A stretch of DNA of 64,000 bases from Candidatus Phyllobacterium onerii (GTDB taxonomy: Bacteria; Pseudomonadota; Alphaproteobacteria; Rhizobiales; Rhizobiaceae): contig NZ_JAQMHX010000004.1 of the NCBI RefSeq assembly GCF_028331445.1, positions 1 to 64,000 of the forward strand. The letters are read 5' to 3'. The notes under the pieces were generated by a model that did not search any database, was not told where the DNA came from, and worked only from the letters and a program-made list of their open reading frames with translations. Position numbers and translations under genes: made by a program. Each line of letters opens with the position of its first letter. Position 1 is the stretch's first letter. Of this stretch, positions 16,916-25,385 are shown piece after piece.

Positions 16916-16989
16916 TGGCTGGGGAACCTGGATTCGAACCAGGACTAACGGAGTCAGAGTCCGTGGGTCTACCGTTAACCTATTCCCCA
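16916..16989 (-). tRNA. tRNA-Gln (CTG anticodon)
   Basis: A 74-base gene with encoded CCA. Acceptor strands TGGGGAA and TTCCCCA pair fully; the D arm is GGTT/GACC; the anticodon arm ACGGA-CTCTGAC-TCCGT gives anticodon CTG, reading CAG (Gln); the T arm is CCTGG-TTCGAAT-CCAGG. Discriminator base G is followed by CCA. Its 3' half is duplicated at 3727-3771, so this gene was the target of an integration event that left it intact. Confidence 0.95.
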
Positions 16990-17085
16990 AAAATGCTGGC
17001 AGCATTGGCCGGTGCGGGTCGTCATATAGTTGAATTCCACCGATATGCAAACCCCTGATCTCAAGTTTTTTGGCAACGGGGATGC

Positions 17086-17841
17086 CTATCTCAACAATGA
17101 CCTTGCGGTTGGTGACAGCCGCGCGATGATCGGCGGTGCTGTCAGATAGGTCGCAAGCTGCAGTTGCGCTGCCTGCCATGCCGGATTGTCATCGAGCAAA
17201 TCCCTGAATGCCGATTGGTCAACGACTGAATCGAAACGTGAGAAAACCACGACGACATTCTCACCGAGGCGCACCGGCAAGCGTGTAAAGGTGTTGGGGC
17301 TGTGTTCCGAGGCGAAGGTTGCAATGGCGTGGTTGCCGGAGGCGCGCAAAAGGGGTGCAAGGACATCGTCGTAGAAAGCAATAAAGCCGTCAGCAGAATT
17401 TTTCAGCTTATACGTCGCAGCCTCTATGATTGCAGGCGAGGGAGCGCCTGAAACACGTCCAGATCGCTCGTGCGGAAGGGAAAAACCGGCGTCACGGCCG
17501 ACGGGGCGCAACAGAAGTACATCGTCCGAGTCGATCATCGTATCGTTGGCCGCGTTGCGATGCGCGGCCCAGACAGGACCGTCATAGAAGGCGGTCAGTG
17601 CCTGATGGCGAGCTTGCATGTCGTCAAAACCGCGCAGCCAGACGAAGGCGTCGGGATCATCGATATCGCGGAACTGGCCGATGATCTTCATGTCGCATAA
17701 TTCCTGACTTTCCAGAAAATGCGTATCGAAGAGCGAAATCAAATCGTCACGCCGTCCCGGATGCAACGTGTAGCGGCGCAGTTCCACGACCGGACTGTGG
17801 AGTTCACTGTCGAGTTTTTGCGCAAGTTCGGCGGTAGCCAT
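17086..17841 (-). CDS. NIPSNAP family protein
   Basis: A 251-residue protein with two NIPSNAP-like ferredoxin-fold halves. The first has VVELRRYTLHPGRRDDLISLF and FRDIDDPDAFVWLRGFDDM; the second has IIEAATYKLKNSADGFIAFYDD. The family's biochemical role is not established; related dimeric alpha-beta barrel proteins include small-molecule-modifying enzymes. I chose the ATG at 17841 because GGAG lies six bases before it; the frame is open four codons further. It diverges from a TetR regulator gene across an operator-like repeat, so that regulator probably controls it. Confidence 0.8.
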   Translation of the reverse strand: MATAELAQKLDSELHSPVVELRRYTLHPGRRDDLISLFDTHFLESQELCDMKIIGQFRDIDDPDAFVWLRGFDDMQARHQALTAFYDGPVWAAHRNAANDTMIDSDDVLLLRPVGRDAGFSLPHERSGRVSGAPSPAIIEAATYKLKNSADGFIAFYDDVLAPLLRASGNHAIATFASEHSPNTFTRLPVRLGENVVVVFSRFDSVVDQSAFRDLLDDNPAWQAAQLQLATYLTAPPIIARLSPTARSLLR

Positions 17842-17857
17842 AAGATGCTCCAAAACA

Positions 17858-17898
17858 AACCGGTTATCCTGTTTTAATAAAACCGGTTGTCCTGTTTT
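17858..17898. promoter_or_regulatory. Direct-repeat operator between NIPSNAP and tetR genes
   Basis: AACCGGTTATCCTGTTTT (17858-17875) is repeated at 17881-17898 with one change, offset by 23 bases. Each copy contains the palindrome AACCGGTT. The pair lies in the 92-base divergent promoter region and is the likely binding site of the adjacent TetR-family repressor. Confidence 0.6.
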
Positions 17899-17933
17899 GT
17901 CAATTTGTTATTTTAAGCGTTGAAAGGCTCATC

Positions 17934-18542
17934 ATGACGCAAGACACCATTGAACGGCCCAGACGCATCAACAATCCGCAGGCGATGCGTACACGCATCC
18001 TCGATGTTGCAGCCGATCTCTTTCAGCGAAACGGTTATAACGCGACCAGCGTCCATGATGTGGTGCGTGGCGCAGTGACGACCGGCGGCGCGTTGCATCA
18101 TCATTTCGCGACGAAAAAAACCCTCGGTCTCGCCGTTATTGCTGAACGCGTAGCCAAGGAAGTGGACGAGACCGCAATCCAGCCCATCATGACCGCCACC
18201 TCCGCCGCTGCGGGCATTCGGACGGTTTTCAATGGCGTGGCCGATACACTGGAGCGCAACCGCGCGGTATCTGGTTGCCCGTTGAACAATCTGGCGCTGG
18301 AACTATCGCTGGCGGATACGGATTTTCGTGAAGCGGTTAATGCTGTATTCGACCGCTGGCGCTCGGCGCTTTCACTCAGATTGCGAGCTGACAGGCCGGA
18401 TCTCGATGCGTCACGAGCTCATGATCTCGCGACACTGGTGGTCGCGAGTTATTCCGGTGCCATGGCAATGGCCAAGGCGAGCCAGAGCGCCGAGCCGCTG
18501 CGAGCATGCGCCAAACAGCTGGAAACCCTCTTGGGTTCATAA
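17934..18542 (+). CDS. TetR/AcrR family transcriptional regulator
   Basis: A 202-residue one-component regulator. The N-terminal helix-turn-helix covers about residues 18-65 (MRTRILDVAADLFQRNGYNATSVHDVV, then a GALHHHFATKKTL recognition region typical of the family). The C-terminal ligand domain has a CPLNNLALELS segment seen in YcdC/AcrR-like members. A weak AAGG precedes the ATG. It is divergent from the NIPSNAP gene and probably represses it and itself. The ligand is unknown. Confidence 0.85.
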   Translation: MTQDTIERPRRINNPQAMRTRILDVAADLFQRNGYNATSVHDVVRGAVTTGGALHHHFATKKTLGLAVIAERVAKEVDETAIQPIMTATSAAAGIRTVFNGVADTLERNRAVSGCPLNNLALELSLADTDFREAVNAVFDRWRSALSLRLRADRPDLDASRAHDLATLVVASYSGAMAMAKASQSAEPLRACAKQLETLLGS

Positions 18543-18633
18543 AAGTTTTTCGATTTTAGTGCTTTTCGGCTGGATTGGCTGCGGAAAATAGCCCAAAGCA
18601 ATCGAAAAAACATCTGGATCCAGGAAACGGCCC

Positions 18634-19584
18634 ATGACTACCGCCCCGGCGCCCTTTTCCAGCGCGTCCATATCCTCGGCAGCACGCAGCGGCGTCCTGC
18701 TTATGCTCCTCGGTATGTTGATGTTCTCGCTCAATGACGTCATGGGCAAATGGCTCGTATCGACCTATTCCGTCGGCCAGGTGGTTTTCATCCGCAGCAT
18801 CGCAGCACTCATCGTGCTTGCGCCATTTCTTTGGTTCAACGGACCGGCAAAGATCGTGCAGGTCGAACGACCCTGGCTGCAGGTCGTTCGCGTTGTCCTT
18901 TCGACAGCCGAAGTCTTCGCCTTCTATTTCGCCGTTGTCTATCTGCCGCTCGCTGATGTCATGACCTATTGGCTGGCTGCGCCGATCTATGTGGCGGCCA
19001 TCTCCCCCTTTGTGTTGAAGGAACCCGTGGGCTGGAGACGCTGGACCGCCATCATCGTCGGCTTTGTCGGCGTTGTGATTGCGCTCGAGCCCTCGTCACA
19101 GGCGCTGACCCCGCAGGCGATCATCTCCATTCTTGGCAGCATGTTCTTTGCATTCATGCTGCTGCTCGGACGTTCACTTCGCGGCACCCCGGACACGACG
19201 CTGGTCTTCTGGCAGATCGTCGGCGCCGGGCTTGCGGGCCTGGTCGCTGTCAGCTTCGAGTGGACGCCCGTGAGTTTGCGTGACCTCGTTCTGCTGGCAT
19301 TGCTCGGGGTTGTCGCCATGCTCGCGCACGTACTGGTAAACCGGGCGCTGAAGGTTGCCGATGCTGCGACCGTCGCGCCGCTGCAATACACGATGCTTTT
19401 CTGGGCGATCGTCTTTGGCTGGCTGGTATTCGGAGATGTGCCGCGTGTATCGATGCTGGTCGGTTCGGGCTTCATCATCGTGTCGGGCTTGTTCATCTTC
19501 TTCCGCGAACAGCAGCTGAAGCGTCAGGGCAAGATCAAGGTGCCGGCCGAGACCGTGGTCACTGGATCGGGCGAAGCGCCTTGA
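18634..19584 (+). CDS. DMT superfamily (EamA) transporter
   Basis: A 316-residue inner-membrane protein with ten hydrophobic segments arranged as two EamA repeats of five. The first repeat begins GVLLMLLGMLMFSLNDVMGKW and contains FAFYFAVVYLPLADVMTYW; the second begins about residue 150 and contains MLAHVLVNRALKVADAATVAPLQY, the conserved end-of-repeat motif. Members export metabolites or amino acids. AGGAAA lies before the ATG. The substrate cannot be inferred; it follows the tetR gene by 91 bases and may or may not be co-regulated. Confidence 0.85.
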   Translation: MTTAPAPFSSASISSAARSGVLLMLLGMLMFSLNDVMGKWLVSTYSVGQVVFIRSIAALIVLAPFLWFNGPAKIVQVERPWLQVVRVVLSTAEVFAFYFAVVYLPLADVMTYWLAAPIYVAAISPFVLKEPVGWRRWTAIIVGFVGVVIALEPSSQALTPQAIISILGSMFFAFMLLLGRSLRGTPDTTLVFWQIVGAGLAGLVAVSFEWTPVSLRDLVLLALLGVVAMLAHVLVNRALKVADAATVAPLQYTMLFWAIVFGWLVFGDVPRVSMLVGSGFIIVSGLFIFFREQQLKRQGKIKVPAETVVTGSGEAP

Positions 19585-19593
19585 TATCTTGGA

Positions 19594-20067
19594 TCACGCG
19601 TTGACGCCTGTGTTTTCCAGGGATCTGCCCAATGCCTCCAGGAGTTCTTCCATGCCTTGCCTGCGCACGGACGGGTCATCGAAGCCGTCGAGATAGGCAC
19701 CTTGTTCGGTGAGAATCAGTCTCGTACCCGTCCCTTCGGGGCGCAATTCCATCGTCGCAAGTGACACCGAGATGCGTTTGTCATCGAGGTGCATGTCATA
19801 GGTGTATATGATGCGCTCATCCGGCACGATGTCCTGGTAGACGGCTACGTAGGTGTGCACCGGCCCGCCCTTTGGACCGCCGCTGCTGATCTCTCGCCCG
19901 CCAACACGGAAATCCATTTCATATTTGCCCTGGCCCCATTCATCGGGATCGCCAAACCATTTGGCCTTTGCCTGCTTGTCGCTGAGCGCAAAAAATACGC
20001 GCGCTGGAGAGGCCGAATAGCTGCGTTCGAGGACGAAGGTGTCGTGTGTCACGGATCGTTTTGTCAT
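19594..20067 (-). CDS. SRPBCC (AHSA1-like) protein
   Basis: A 157-residue START/Bet v1-like fold protein. The opening FVLERSYSASPARVFFALSD and later WFGDPDEWGQGKYEMDFRVGG and TRLILTEQGAYLDGFDD are typical of the activator-of-Hsp90-ATPase-like group found beside ArsR regulators in bacteria. The ATG at 20067 follows AAAGGAT; an upstream open frame is unrelated and overlaps the regulator gene. It lies 4 bases after the ArsR gene and forms an operon with it. It probably binds a hydrophobic small molecule; the ligand is unknown. Confidence 0.82.
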   Translation of the reverse strand: MTKRSVTHDTFVLERSYSASPARVFFALSDKQAKAKWFGDPDEWGQGKYEMDFRVGGREISSGGPKGGPVHTYVAVYQDIVPDERIIYTYDMHLDDKRISVSLATMELRPEGTGTRLILTEQGAYLDGFDDPSVRRQGMEELLEALGRSLENTGVNA

Positions 20068-20071
20068 TGAT

Positions 20072-20404
20072 CTATCCTTTTTCCTGATCAGCGAGAAAAT
20101 CACCCAGTCTGTCGAGGCGATGTTCCCAGGTCTTGCGCCGTTCCAGCATCCATTCTTCCGCGGTTTGCAGAGCTGCCCATTCGATATGGCAGGTGCGAAC
20201 GCGCCCGATCTTTTCCGAGCGGATAAGTCCGCTTGCCTCCAGCACCTGTAGATGCTGAACCACCGCAGGCAGCGACATGGCAAACGGCTTGGCGAGTTCG
20301 CTGACCGAGGCGGGTCCACGGCTCAGCCGTTCAACCATGGTGCGGCGCGAGGGATCCGCCAGCGCCTGGAACATGAGATCGAGTGGTGCTTGTTGGTTAA
20401 GCAT
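20072..20404 (-). CDS. ArsR family transcriptional regulator
   Basis: A 110-residue winged-helix repressor: DLMFQALADPSRRTMVERLSRG, then SVSELAKPFAMSLPAVVQHLQVLEASGL, with HIEWAALQTAEEWMLERRK at the C-terminus. There are no metal-binding cysteines in the DNA-recognition helix, so it is of the non-metal type commonly paired with SRPBCC proteins. The ATG at 20404 sits inside a 6-4-6 palindrome (20397-20412), which suggests autorepression. An in-frame TTG seven codons upstream is possible but less likely. Confidence 0.85.
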   Translation of the reverse strand: MLNQQAPLDLMFQALADPSRRTMVERLSRGPASVSELAKPFAMSLPAVVQHLQVLEASGLIRSEKIGRVRTCHIEWAALQTAEEWMLERRKTWEHRLDRLGDFLADQEKG

Positions 20405-20412
20405 GTGCTTAA
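20397..20412. promoter_or_regulatory. Palindrome over the arsR start codon
   Basis: TTAAGC-ATGT-GCTTAA is a perfect 6-base inverted repeat with a 4-base centre. It covers the initiation codon of the ArsR-family gene. Position and symmetry suggest the autoregulatory operator; binding is inferred. Confidence 0.5.
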
Positions 20413-20453
20413 GTATTGCGATCAAGGAAAATTGTCAATGGAATTTTTTAGTT

Positions 20454-20648
20454 TTAGACGCTTTCGTAACCTCGGCGCCGGAGCGCCGCCTCGAAATGAT
20501 TGATCGCTTTTTCGAACTTGTCACGGCAGCCCGTGTTGCAGAATCCAACGACTGCGCCGTTGTAAAGCGTCAAGCTATCCGCCTTGATCGGATCGCCCGA
20601 CCAAGGGCAGCTAGTGTTGATCGCATCGCCGATCTTGAGTTCAGACAT
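20454..20648 (-). CDS. Small YHS/TRASH-like cysteine protein
   Basis: A 64-residue protein with CPWSGDPI near residue 14 and GFCNTGCRDKFEKAINHFE near 35-53, the Cys-x-x-S/Cys arrangement of YHS or TRASH domains that bind metals. The ATG at 20648 follows AGGAGG at ideal spacing; the frame is open further upstream but runs into the OsmC gene. It lies 19 bases after the OsmC-like gene and is probably co-transcribed. A redox or metal-linked role is plausible but unproven. Confidence 0.75.
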   Translation of the reverse strand: MSELKIGDAINTSCPWSGDPIKADSLTLYNGAVVGFCNTGCRDKFEKAINHFEAALRRRGYESV

Positions 20649-20667
20649 GATACTTCCTCCTGTGAGT

Positions 20668-21129
20668 TCAGACAGGCTGAACGTCGATATGGGTGAGCAC
20701 GGAATTGGCAATGAAACATTGCTCGTGCGCTTCGTGGTGCAGGTGTTGCTCAGTCTCCGCATCGGGCGCAGCACCCGCATAGGTTACATGCGGTTTCAGC
20801 GTAACGCGGCTGACATAGAGCCTTCCCTGATTGTTTTTTGCGAGTTCGCCTTCCGCGGCATCGCGGTACTCGTCAATGACAAATCCCTTCCTGGCGGCGC
20901 CGCTGAGAAAAAACAGCATGTGGCAGCTCGACAGTGACGCGACGAAAGCCTCTTCGGGATCGACATTCTCCGCCGTGGAATAGGGCAGGCGGACAATATG
21001 CGGCGAAGACGAAGCCGGCACCTCTGCACCGCCATCAAACAGCCAGATATGCGCCCGGCTATATTTGTTGTCGGTGAAAGCAGCGCCTTCCGGCCGCGTC
21101 CATAGAATAGTTGCACCGAATGTCGTCAT
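20668..21129 (-). CDS. OsmC family protein
   Basis: A 153-residue OsmC-like protein. SLSSCHMLFFLSGAARKGF near residues 66-84 and EQCFIANSV near 138-146 carry the two redox cysteines of this peroxidase family, which reduces organic hydroperoxides; VDPEEAFVASLSSCHM is the signature region. It precedes a small YHS-like gene in the same direction. Detoxification of organic peroxides in the cytoplasm is the expected role. Confidence 0.87.
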   Translation of the reverse strand: MTTFGATILWTRPEGAAFTDNKYSRAHIWLFDGGAEVPASSSPHIVRLPYSTAENVDPEEAFVASLSSCHMLFFLSGAARKGFVIDEYRDAAEGELAKNNQGRLYVSRVTLKPHVTYAGAAPDAETEQHLHHEAHEQCFIANSVLTHIDVQPV

Positions 21130-21229
21130 GGCTTGCGGTTCCCTAATCCGATTTGTTTGAGGTCGAGCTTGTCAAAACATGCTGGAATTGTCGATAAGGG
21201 ATGATACGGGAACAACCGGCGAGGACATC

Positions 21230-22012
21230 ATGGATCTGGGTATCAAAGGCAAGCGCGCCATCGTCTGCGCAAGTTCAAAGGGACTTGGCCGCGGCGTTGC
21301 GGAAAAACTGGCCGAGGCTGGCGTCGACCTGACGCTGAATGCGCGCACCGAGGCTACATTGCGCGCCACGGCCAATGAGATTGCGGACAAGTACGGCGTC
21401 AAGGTTCAGATCGTTGCCGAGGACGTGACGACGGAAGCCGGGCGCAAAGCGCTGCTGAAGGCCGAGCCCCAACCGGATATCCTCGTCAACAATGCAGGTG
21501 GTCCGCCAGCGGGCAATTGGTCCGAATGGGGCGAAGAGGAATGGCTGAAGGCGATCAACAACAATATGCTGACGCCGATCCTTTTGATGAACGCGATCTT
21601 GCCCGGCATGATCGAGCGGAAATGGGGCCGCGTGCTCAATATCACGTCGGGCTCGGTGAAATCTCCAATCTCCTCGCTTGGGCTTTCCAACGCCGCTCGC
21701 AATGGCCTGACCGGTTTCGTTGCCGGCACTGCGCGGCAAGTGGCCAAGCATGGCGTGATCATCAACAATATTCTTCCCGGATCGCATGATACGGATCGGA
21801 CAAAGGGCTTTCTGGAGCGCACGGCGCAGGCCAAGGGCATTCCTATCGAGGAGGCACGGGCCGAAGCCTATGCGGAAAATCCTGCCGGACGATATGGAAC
21901 GGCCGAGGAATTTGGTGCCGCCGCGGCTTTCCTGTGCAGCCAGTATTCCGGTTTTATCGTCGGCCAGAACTTGTTGCTCGACGGTGGTGCGTACAATTCG
22001 ACGCAGGGATAG
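21230..22012 (+). CDS. SDR family oxidoreductase
   Basis: A 260-residue short-chain dehydrogenase/reductase. The cofactor site is present but varied: AIVCASSKGLGRGVAEKL instead of the usual TGxxxGIG, followed by DILVNNAGG. The catalytic segment has Ser in ITSGSVKSPI; the normal Y-x-x-x-K is replaced by LSNAARNGLTGF, where Asn takes the Tyr position. This group is common in alphaproteobacteria and related to 3-oxoacyl reductases, but the missing Tyr makes a standard dehydrogenase mechanism doubtful. The ATG at 21230 follows GCGAGGA. The substrate is unknown. Confidence 0.82.
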   Translation: MDLGIKGKRAIVCASSKGLGRGVAEKLAEAGVDLTLNARTEATLRATANEIADKYGVKVQIVAEDVTTEAGRKALLKAEPQPDILVNNAGGPPAGNWSEWGEEEWLKAINNNMLTPILLMNAILPGMIERKWGRVLNITSGSVKSPISSLGLSNAARNGLTGFVAGTARQVAKHGVIINNILPGSHDTDRTKGFLERTAQAKGIPIEEARAEAYAENPAGRYGTAEEFGAAAAFLCSQYSGFIVGQNLLLDGGAYNSTQG

Positions 22013-22023
22013 AGCAACTCATT

Positions 22024-22710
22024 TCACTCCGCGATGAACCGATAGCCAACGCCGGCTTCGGTGCGGATGAACTGCGGGTTGTTGGCATCGTCTTCTATCT
22101 TGGCACGCAACTGGCCAACGAAGACGCGCAGATATTGCAGATCGTGCACATGTGCAGCGCCCCAGACCGAGGCGAGGAGCTGACGGTGCGTGACCACCAT
22201 GCCCGCATGTAATACCAGATGCACGAGCAGTTGGTATTCTTTGCGGGTCAGATGCACTTCCTCGCCGTTGCGGCTGACAATCCGCTTGACCATGTCAACG
22301 ACAAGTCCATTGGCTTCGAACCGTGAAGGAACGCTCGTGCCGGCCACTTGCTGGCGCAGCGCGGTGCGTATGCGCGCCAGCAGCTCGCCGATGCCGAAGG
22401 GCTTCTCCACATAATCATTGGCGCCGAGGTCGAGGGACGCGATCTTTTCGGCCTCGCGGTCACGGGCCGACAGAACGATGATCGGCACTTCGGAAAATGC
22501 GCGTACGGTCTCGATTACTTCCTTGCCGTCCTTGTCGGGAAGGCCAAGGTCGAGGATGATCAGATCCGGCGCACTGGTCGCAGCCAGCCGCTCGGCCTCG
22601 GCGCCGGTAGAAGCCAGGATCACCTCGTAGCCCGATGCAGTGAGGGCAGGATTTAGAAAACGCTGGATCTGCGGCTCGTCATCGACAACCAGAATACGAT
22701 GCTGGTTCAT
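22024..22710 (-). CDS. kdpE: Response regulator KdpE
   Basis: A 228-residue OmpR-type response regulator. The receiver domain at 1-120 has the acidic pair in VVDDEPQ, phosphoacceptor Asp in IILDLGLPDKDG, Thr/Ser site LSARD and Lys in EKPF. The C-terminal winged helix at about 130-228 has LTRKEYQLLVHLVLHAG and the closing FIRTEAGVGYRF. It overlaps the sensor kinase gene kdpD by 4 bases. KdpE activates the high-affinity potassium pump operon kdpFABC, which is not in this window. Confidence 0.92.
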   Translation of the reverse strand: MNQHRILVVDDEPQIQRFLNPALTASGYEVILASTGAEAERLAATSAPDLIILDLGLPDKDGKEVIETVRAFSEVPIIVLSARDREAEKIASLDLGANDYVEKPFGIGELLARIRTALRQQVAGTSVPSRFEANGLVVDMVKRIVSRNGEEVHLTRKEYQLLVHLVLHAGMVVTHRQLLASVWGAAHVHDLQYLRVFVGQLRAKIEDDANNPQFIRTEAGVGYRFIAE

Positions 22711-25385
22711 GTCATCGTCTCGTCAGGATTGGCGACAGGAAGCCGGATGATGAACCGCGTTCCGCGCTTGCGAATGGCCGGGCTTTCCGCCCTGATCGTA
22801 CCGCCCATGGACTCAATAAAACCGCGAGAGATGGAAAGGCCCAGCCCCGTCCCCGGCGCACGGCCGTCGCCTTTGACGCGCCGGTAGAACTTGTCGAAGA
22901 TCTTGTCGAGATCCTTGGGTGGGATGCCCCTTCCCTGATCCGTGATACTGATGGCAACTTCCGGACCATCCTGCTTTGCATAGACGGCGATCGGACCATC
23001 CCCCGCATATTTCGTTGCATTGTCCAAAAGGTTGAACAGAGTCTGGCCAAGCAGAGAAGCGTCGCCGTTCACCATCGGCAAGTCCGAAGCGATGCTAGTG
23101 TCGATGGCAATGCCGGGTTTGAGCTTTTTGGTGCGCTCAATGGAAGACAAGATAATTTCGGCCGCATCGACGGGAAGATTGTTGGCCTTGAGCGTTCCAG
23201 CTTCAATCCGCGTCATATCGAACAGATTGGCCACGAAGCGGTTCAATCGCCCGGCTTCTTCCTCGATGGAAAGCAAGAGGTCGTCACGCGTATCGGCTTT
23301 GATGCGGCTCCCCAACTGCCGCAGCGTCGTAACCGCGCCGGTAATCGAGGCAAGCGGAGTTTTCAGATCATGGGAAAGCGATGAGAACAGTGCCGTGTGC
23401 AGCTTATCGCTCTCCTGCAATGCAGTCGTTTTGGCATTTTCCCGTACGAGCTGCGCGCGATCGATGGCGATAGCAGTCTGATCGAGAATCGCGGTGAGCA
23501 TGCGGTCGTCGTTCTCACTCAGAGCCGCGCGATGCTGCGTGGACAGGCCCAAGACGCCCGCCACGCCATTTGAAGTGAGAATGGGCAGAAACTGCCATCC
23601 GATCTGCGGCAGCGTTGCCGTATCGGAACCCGCGCGCTCGTTCTTTTCGTAGGCCCAGCGAACTGCCGTCATATCCGTGCCATCCAGTGTCAGGTCTGGC
23701 GGCCATGCGGTCTGCAGCGAAAGCTCCCCGTCATAAGGCATCAGGATGACAATACCGGTTCCAAAGGTCGAATGTAGATGCGTGGCGGTGGAGATCAGAA
23801 CATCATCGAGCCGTGCCGTGCCCGAAAGCTTACGCGAAAATTCATAGAGAGCCTGTGTATTCTTCGCTTGGTTGCGCGATCGGGCGACCTGGTCGCGCAA
23901 GCGACCGGCAAGATCCCCAATCATCAAGGCAACGCCGAGAAAGATGATCAGCGAGAACAGTTGGTGCGGTTTTGCGATGCTCAAATCATGCAGCGGTTCA
24001 AGGAAGAAAAAGTTATAGAAAACGAAGGCGAGGCCGGCCGCTATCACCGCCGAAAGCCGCCCGCAAATCATTGCCGAGAGGATAACGGCGACAAGGAACA
24101 GCATCGACAGATTTTGAGCGTGAACGATATCGCTGGCGGCGAGACCAAGCAGTGTGGTCACACCCGTCGCTGCAACGGGCAGCGCGATTGCCTTGGCAAG
24201 TTCGAGCCGGGTACGCTTGCGCATCGACGGCGGCACGTAAGGTGTGCCCTGTTCCTCGCCAGTGACGATATGCACGCCAATATCGGTGAAACGCTTGATG
24301 ATCTCGTCGGGCAGCGAACGCCGGAAAGGATTGGCGAACCGCGCTGACTTCGGGCGACCCACAACGATCTGCGTGACGTTTTCGCGCCGGGCGATGCGGA
24401 AAATTTCTTCGACAAAATCCTGCGCGATCACCCGCCGCGTTTCCGCACCGAGCCGTTCCGCCAAGTCTAGAAGCTTGTCGAGGCGTTGGCTGGTCTCGCC
24501 ACCAGCGTCGTTGGTCTGGGTCAGCGAGACCACCAGCCAGCGGGCATTCAATCCCGACGCAAGGCGGCTGGCCGTGCGCACTACCTTTTCGGAGAGGCTG
24601 TCGGGACCAACACAGACAAGCAGCCGTTCGCCTGTCGCCCACGGCCCTTCGATTGCGTTCTGCCGCAACAGATCAATCATCTGGTCGTCGACGCGATCCG
24701 CTGTGCGCCTGAGCGCCAGTTCGCGGAGCGCCGTCAGATTAGCGGGTTTGAAGAAACCCAATGCCGCGCGCTCGGCATTGCCGGGCAGATAGACCTTGCC
24801 CTCCTTCAGGCGTGCGATCAGTTCTGCCGGCGGCAGGTCGACAAGCAGGACATCGTCAGCCCGCTTCAGGACAATATCCGGCACGATCTCCCGAACAGTC
24901 ACACCGGTAATGCTGGTGACGACATCGGACAGGCTCTCCAGATGCTGGACATTCATTGCCGTCCAGACATCGATGCCCTGCCAAAGCAGTTCCTCGATAT
25001 CCTGATAGCGTTTCGGATGCCTGCTGCCGGGAACATTGGTGTGAGCGAGCTCGTCCACGATGATAATTTTAGGCTTGCGGACAATCGCAGCGTCAATATC
25101 AAATTCTTCCAGTACCTTGCCGCGATAGTTGACCTGCTTGCGCGGAATACCTTCCAGTCCATCGAGCAGTTCTGCCGTCTCGACCCGGCCGTGGGTCTCG
25201 GCGAGGCCGATGACGATGTCCGCGCCATCCTCCTTCAGGCGGCGGGCTCGAAGCAGCATCGCATAGGTCTTGCCCACACCGGGGGCAGCGCCCAGAAATA
25301 CAGTCAGTTTACCGCGCGTCTCGCGAGCGGCAAGTTGCAGCAATTTATCCGGATCTGGTCGATTTTTTTGACCTTGATCGGCCAT
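22707..25385 (-). CDS. kdpD: Osmosensitive potassium-channel sensor histidine kinase KdpD
   Basis: An 892-residue sensor kinase. Order of domains: N-terminal KdpD domain with Walker-like GAAPGVGKT at 32-40 and DELAHTNVPGSRH; a universal-stress-like domain (about 230-360); four membrane segments around 390-490; a GAF-like region; dimerisation domain with phospho-His in SSLSHDLKTPLASI; and the ATPase domain with DNATKY, DQGRGIPP and GTGLGLSI. It senses potassium limitation and phosphorylates KdpE. The ATG at 25385 follows GAGGCG. Upstream is rutR, not kdpFABC, so this pair is physically separated from its expected target in this window. Confidence 0.92.
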   Translation of the reverse strand: MADQGQKNRPDPDKLLQLAARETRGKLTVFLGAAPGVGKTYAMLLRARRLKEDGADIVIGLAETHGRVETAELLDGLEGIPRKQVNYRGKVLEEFDIDAAIVRKPKIIIVDELAHTNVPGSRHPKRYQDIEELLWQGIDVWTAMNVQHLESLSDVVTSITGVTVREIVPDIVLKRADDVLLVDLPPAELIARLKEGKVYLPGNAERAALGFFKPANLTALRELALRRTADRVDDQMIDLLRQNAIEGPWATGERLLVCVGPDSLSEKVVRTASRLASGLNARWLVVSLTQTNDAGGETSQRLDKLLDLAERLGAETRRVIAQDFVEEIFRIARRENVTQIVVGRPKSARFANPFRRSLPDEIIKRFTDIGVHIVTGEEQGTPYVPPSMRKRTRLELAKAIALPVAATGVTTLLGLAASDIVHAQNLSMLFLVAVILSAMICGRLSAVIAAGLAFVFYNFFFLEPLHDLSIAKPHQLFSLIIFLGVALMIGDLAGRLRDQVARSRNQAKNTQALYEFSRKLSGTARLDDVLISTATHLHSTFGTGIVILMPYDGELSLQTAWPPDLTLDGTDMTAVRWAYEKNERAGSDTATLPQIGWQFLPILTSNGVAGVLGLSTQHRAALSENDDRMLTAILDQTAIAIDRAQLVRENAKTTALQESDKLHTALFSSLSHDLKTPLASITGAVTTLRQLGSRIKADTRDDLLLSIEEEAGRLNRFVANLFDMTRIEAGTLKANNLPVDAAEIILSSIERTKKLKPGIAIDTSIASDLPMVNGDASLLGQTLFNLLDNATKYAGDGPIAVYAKQDGPEVAISITDQGRGIPPKDLDKIFDKFYRRVKGDGRAPGTGLGLSISRGFIESMGGTIRAESPAIRKRGTRFIIRLPVANPDETMT

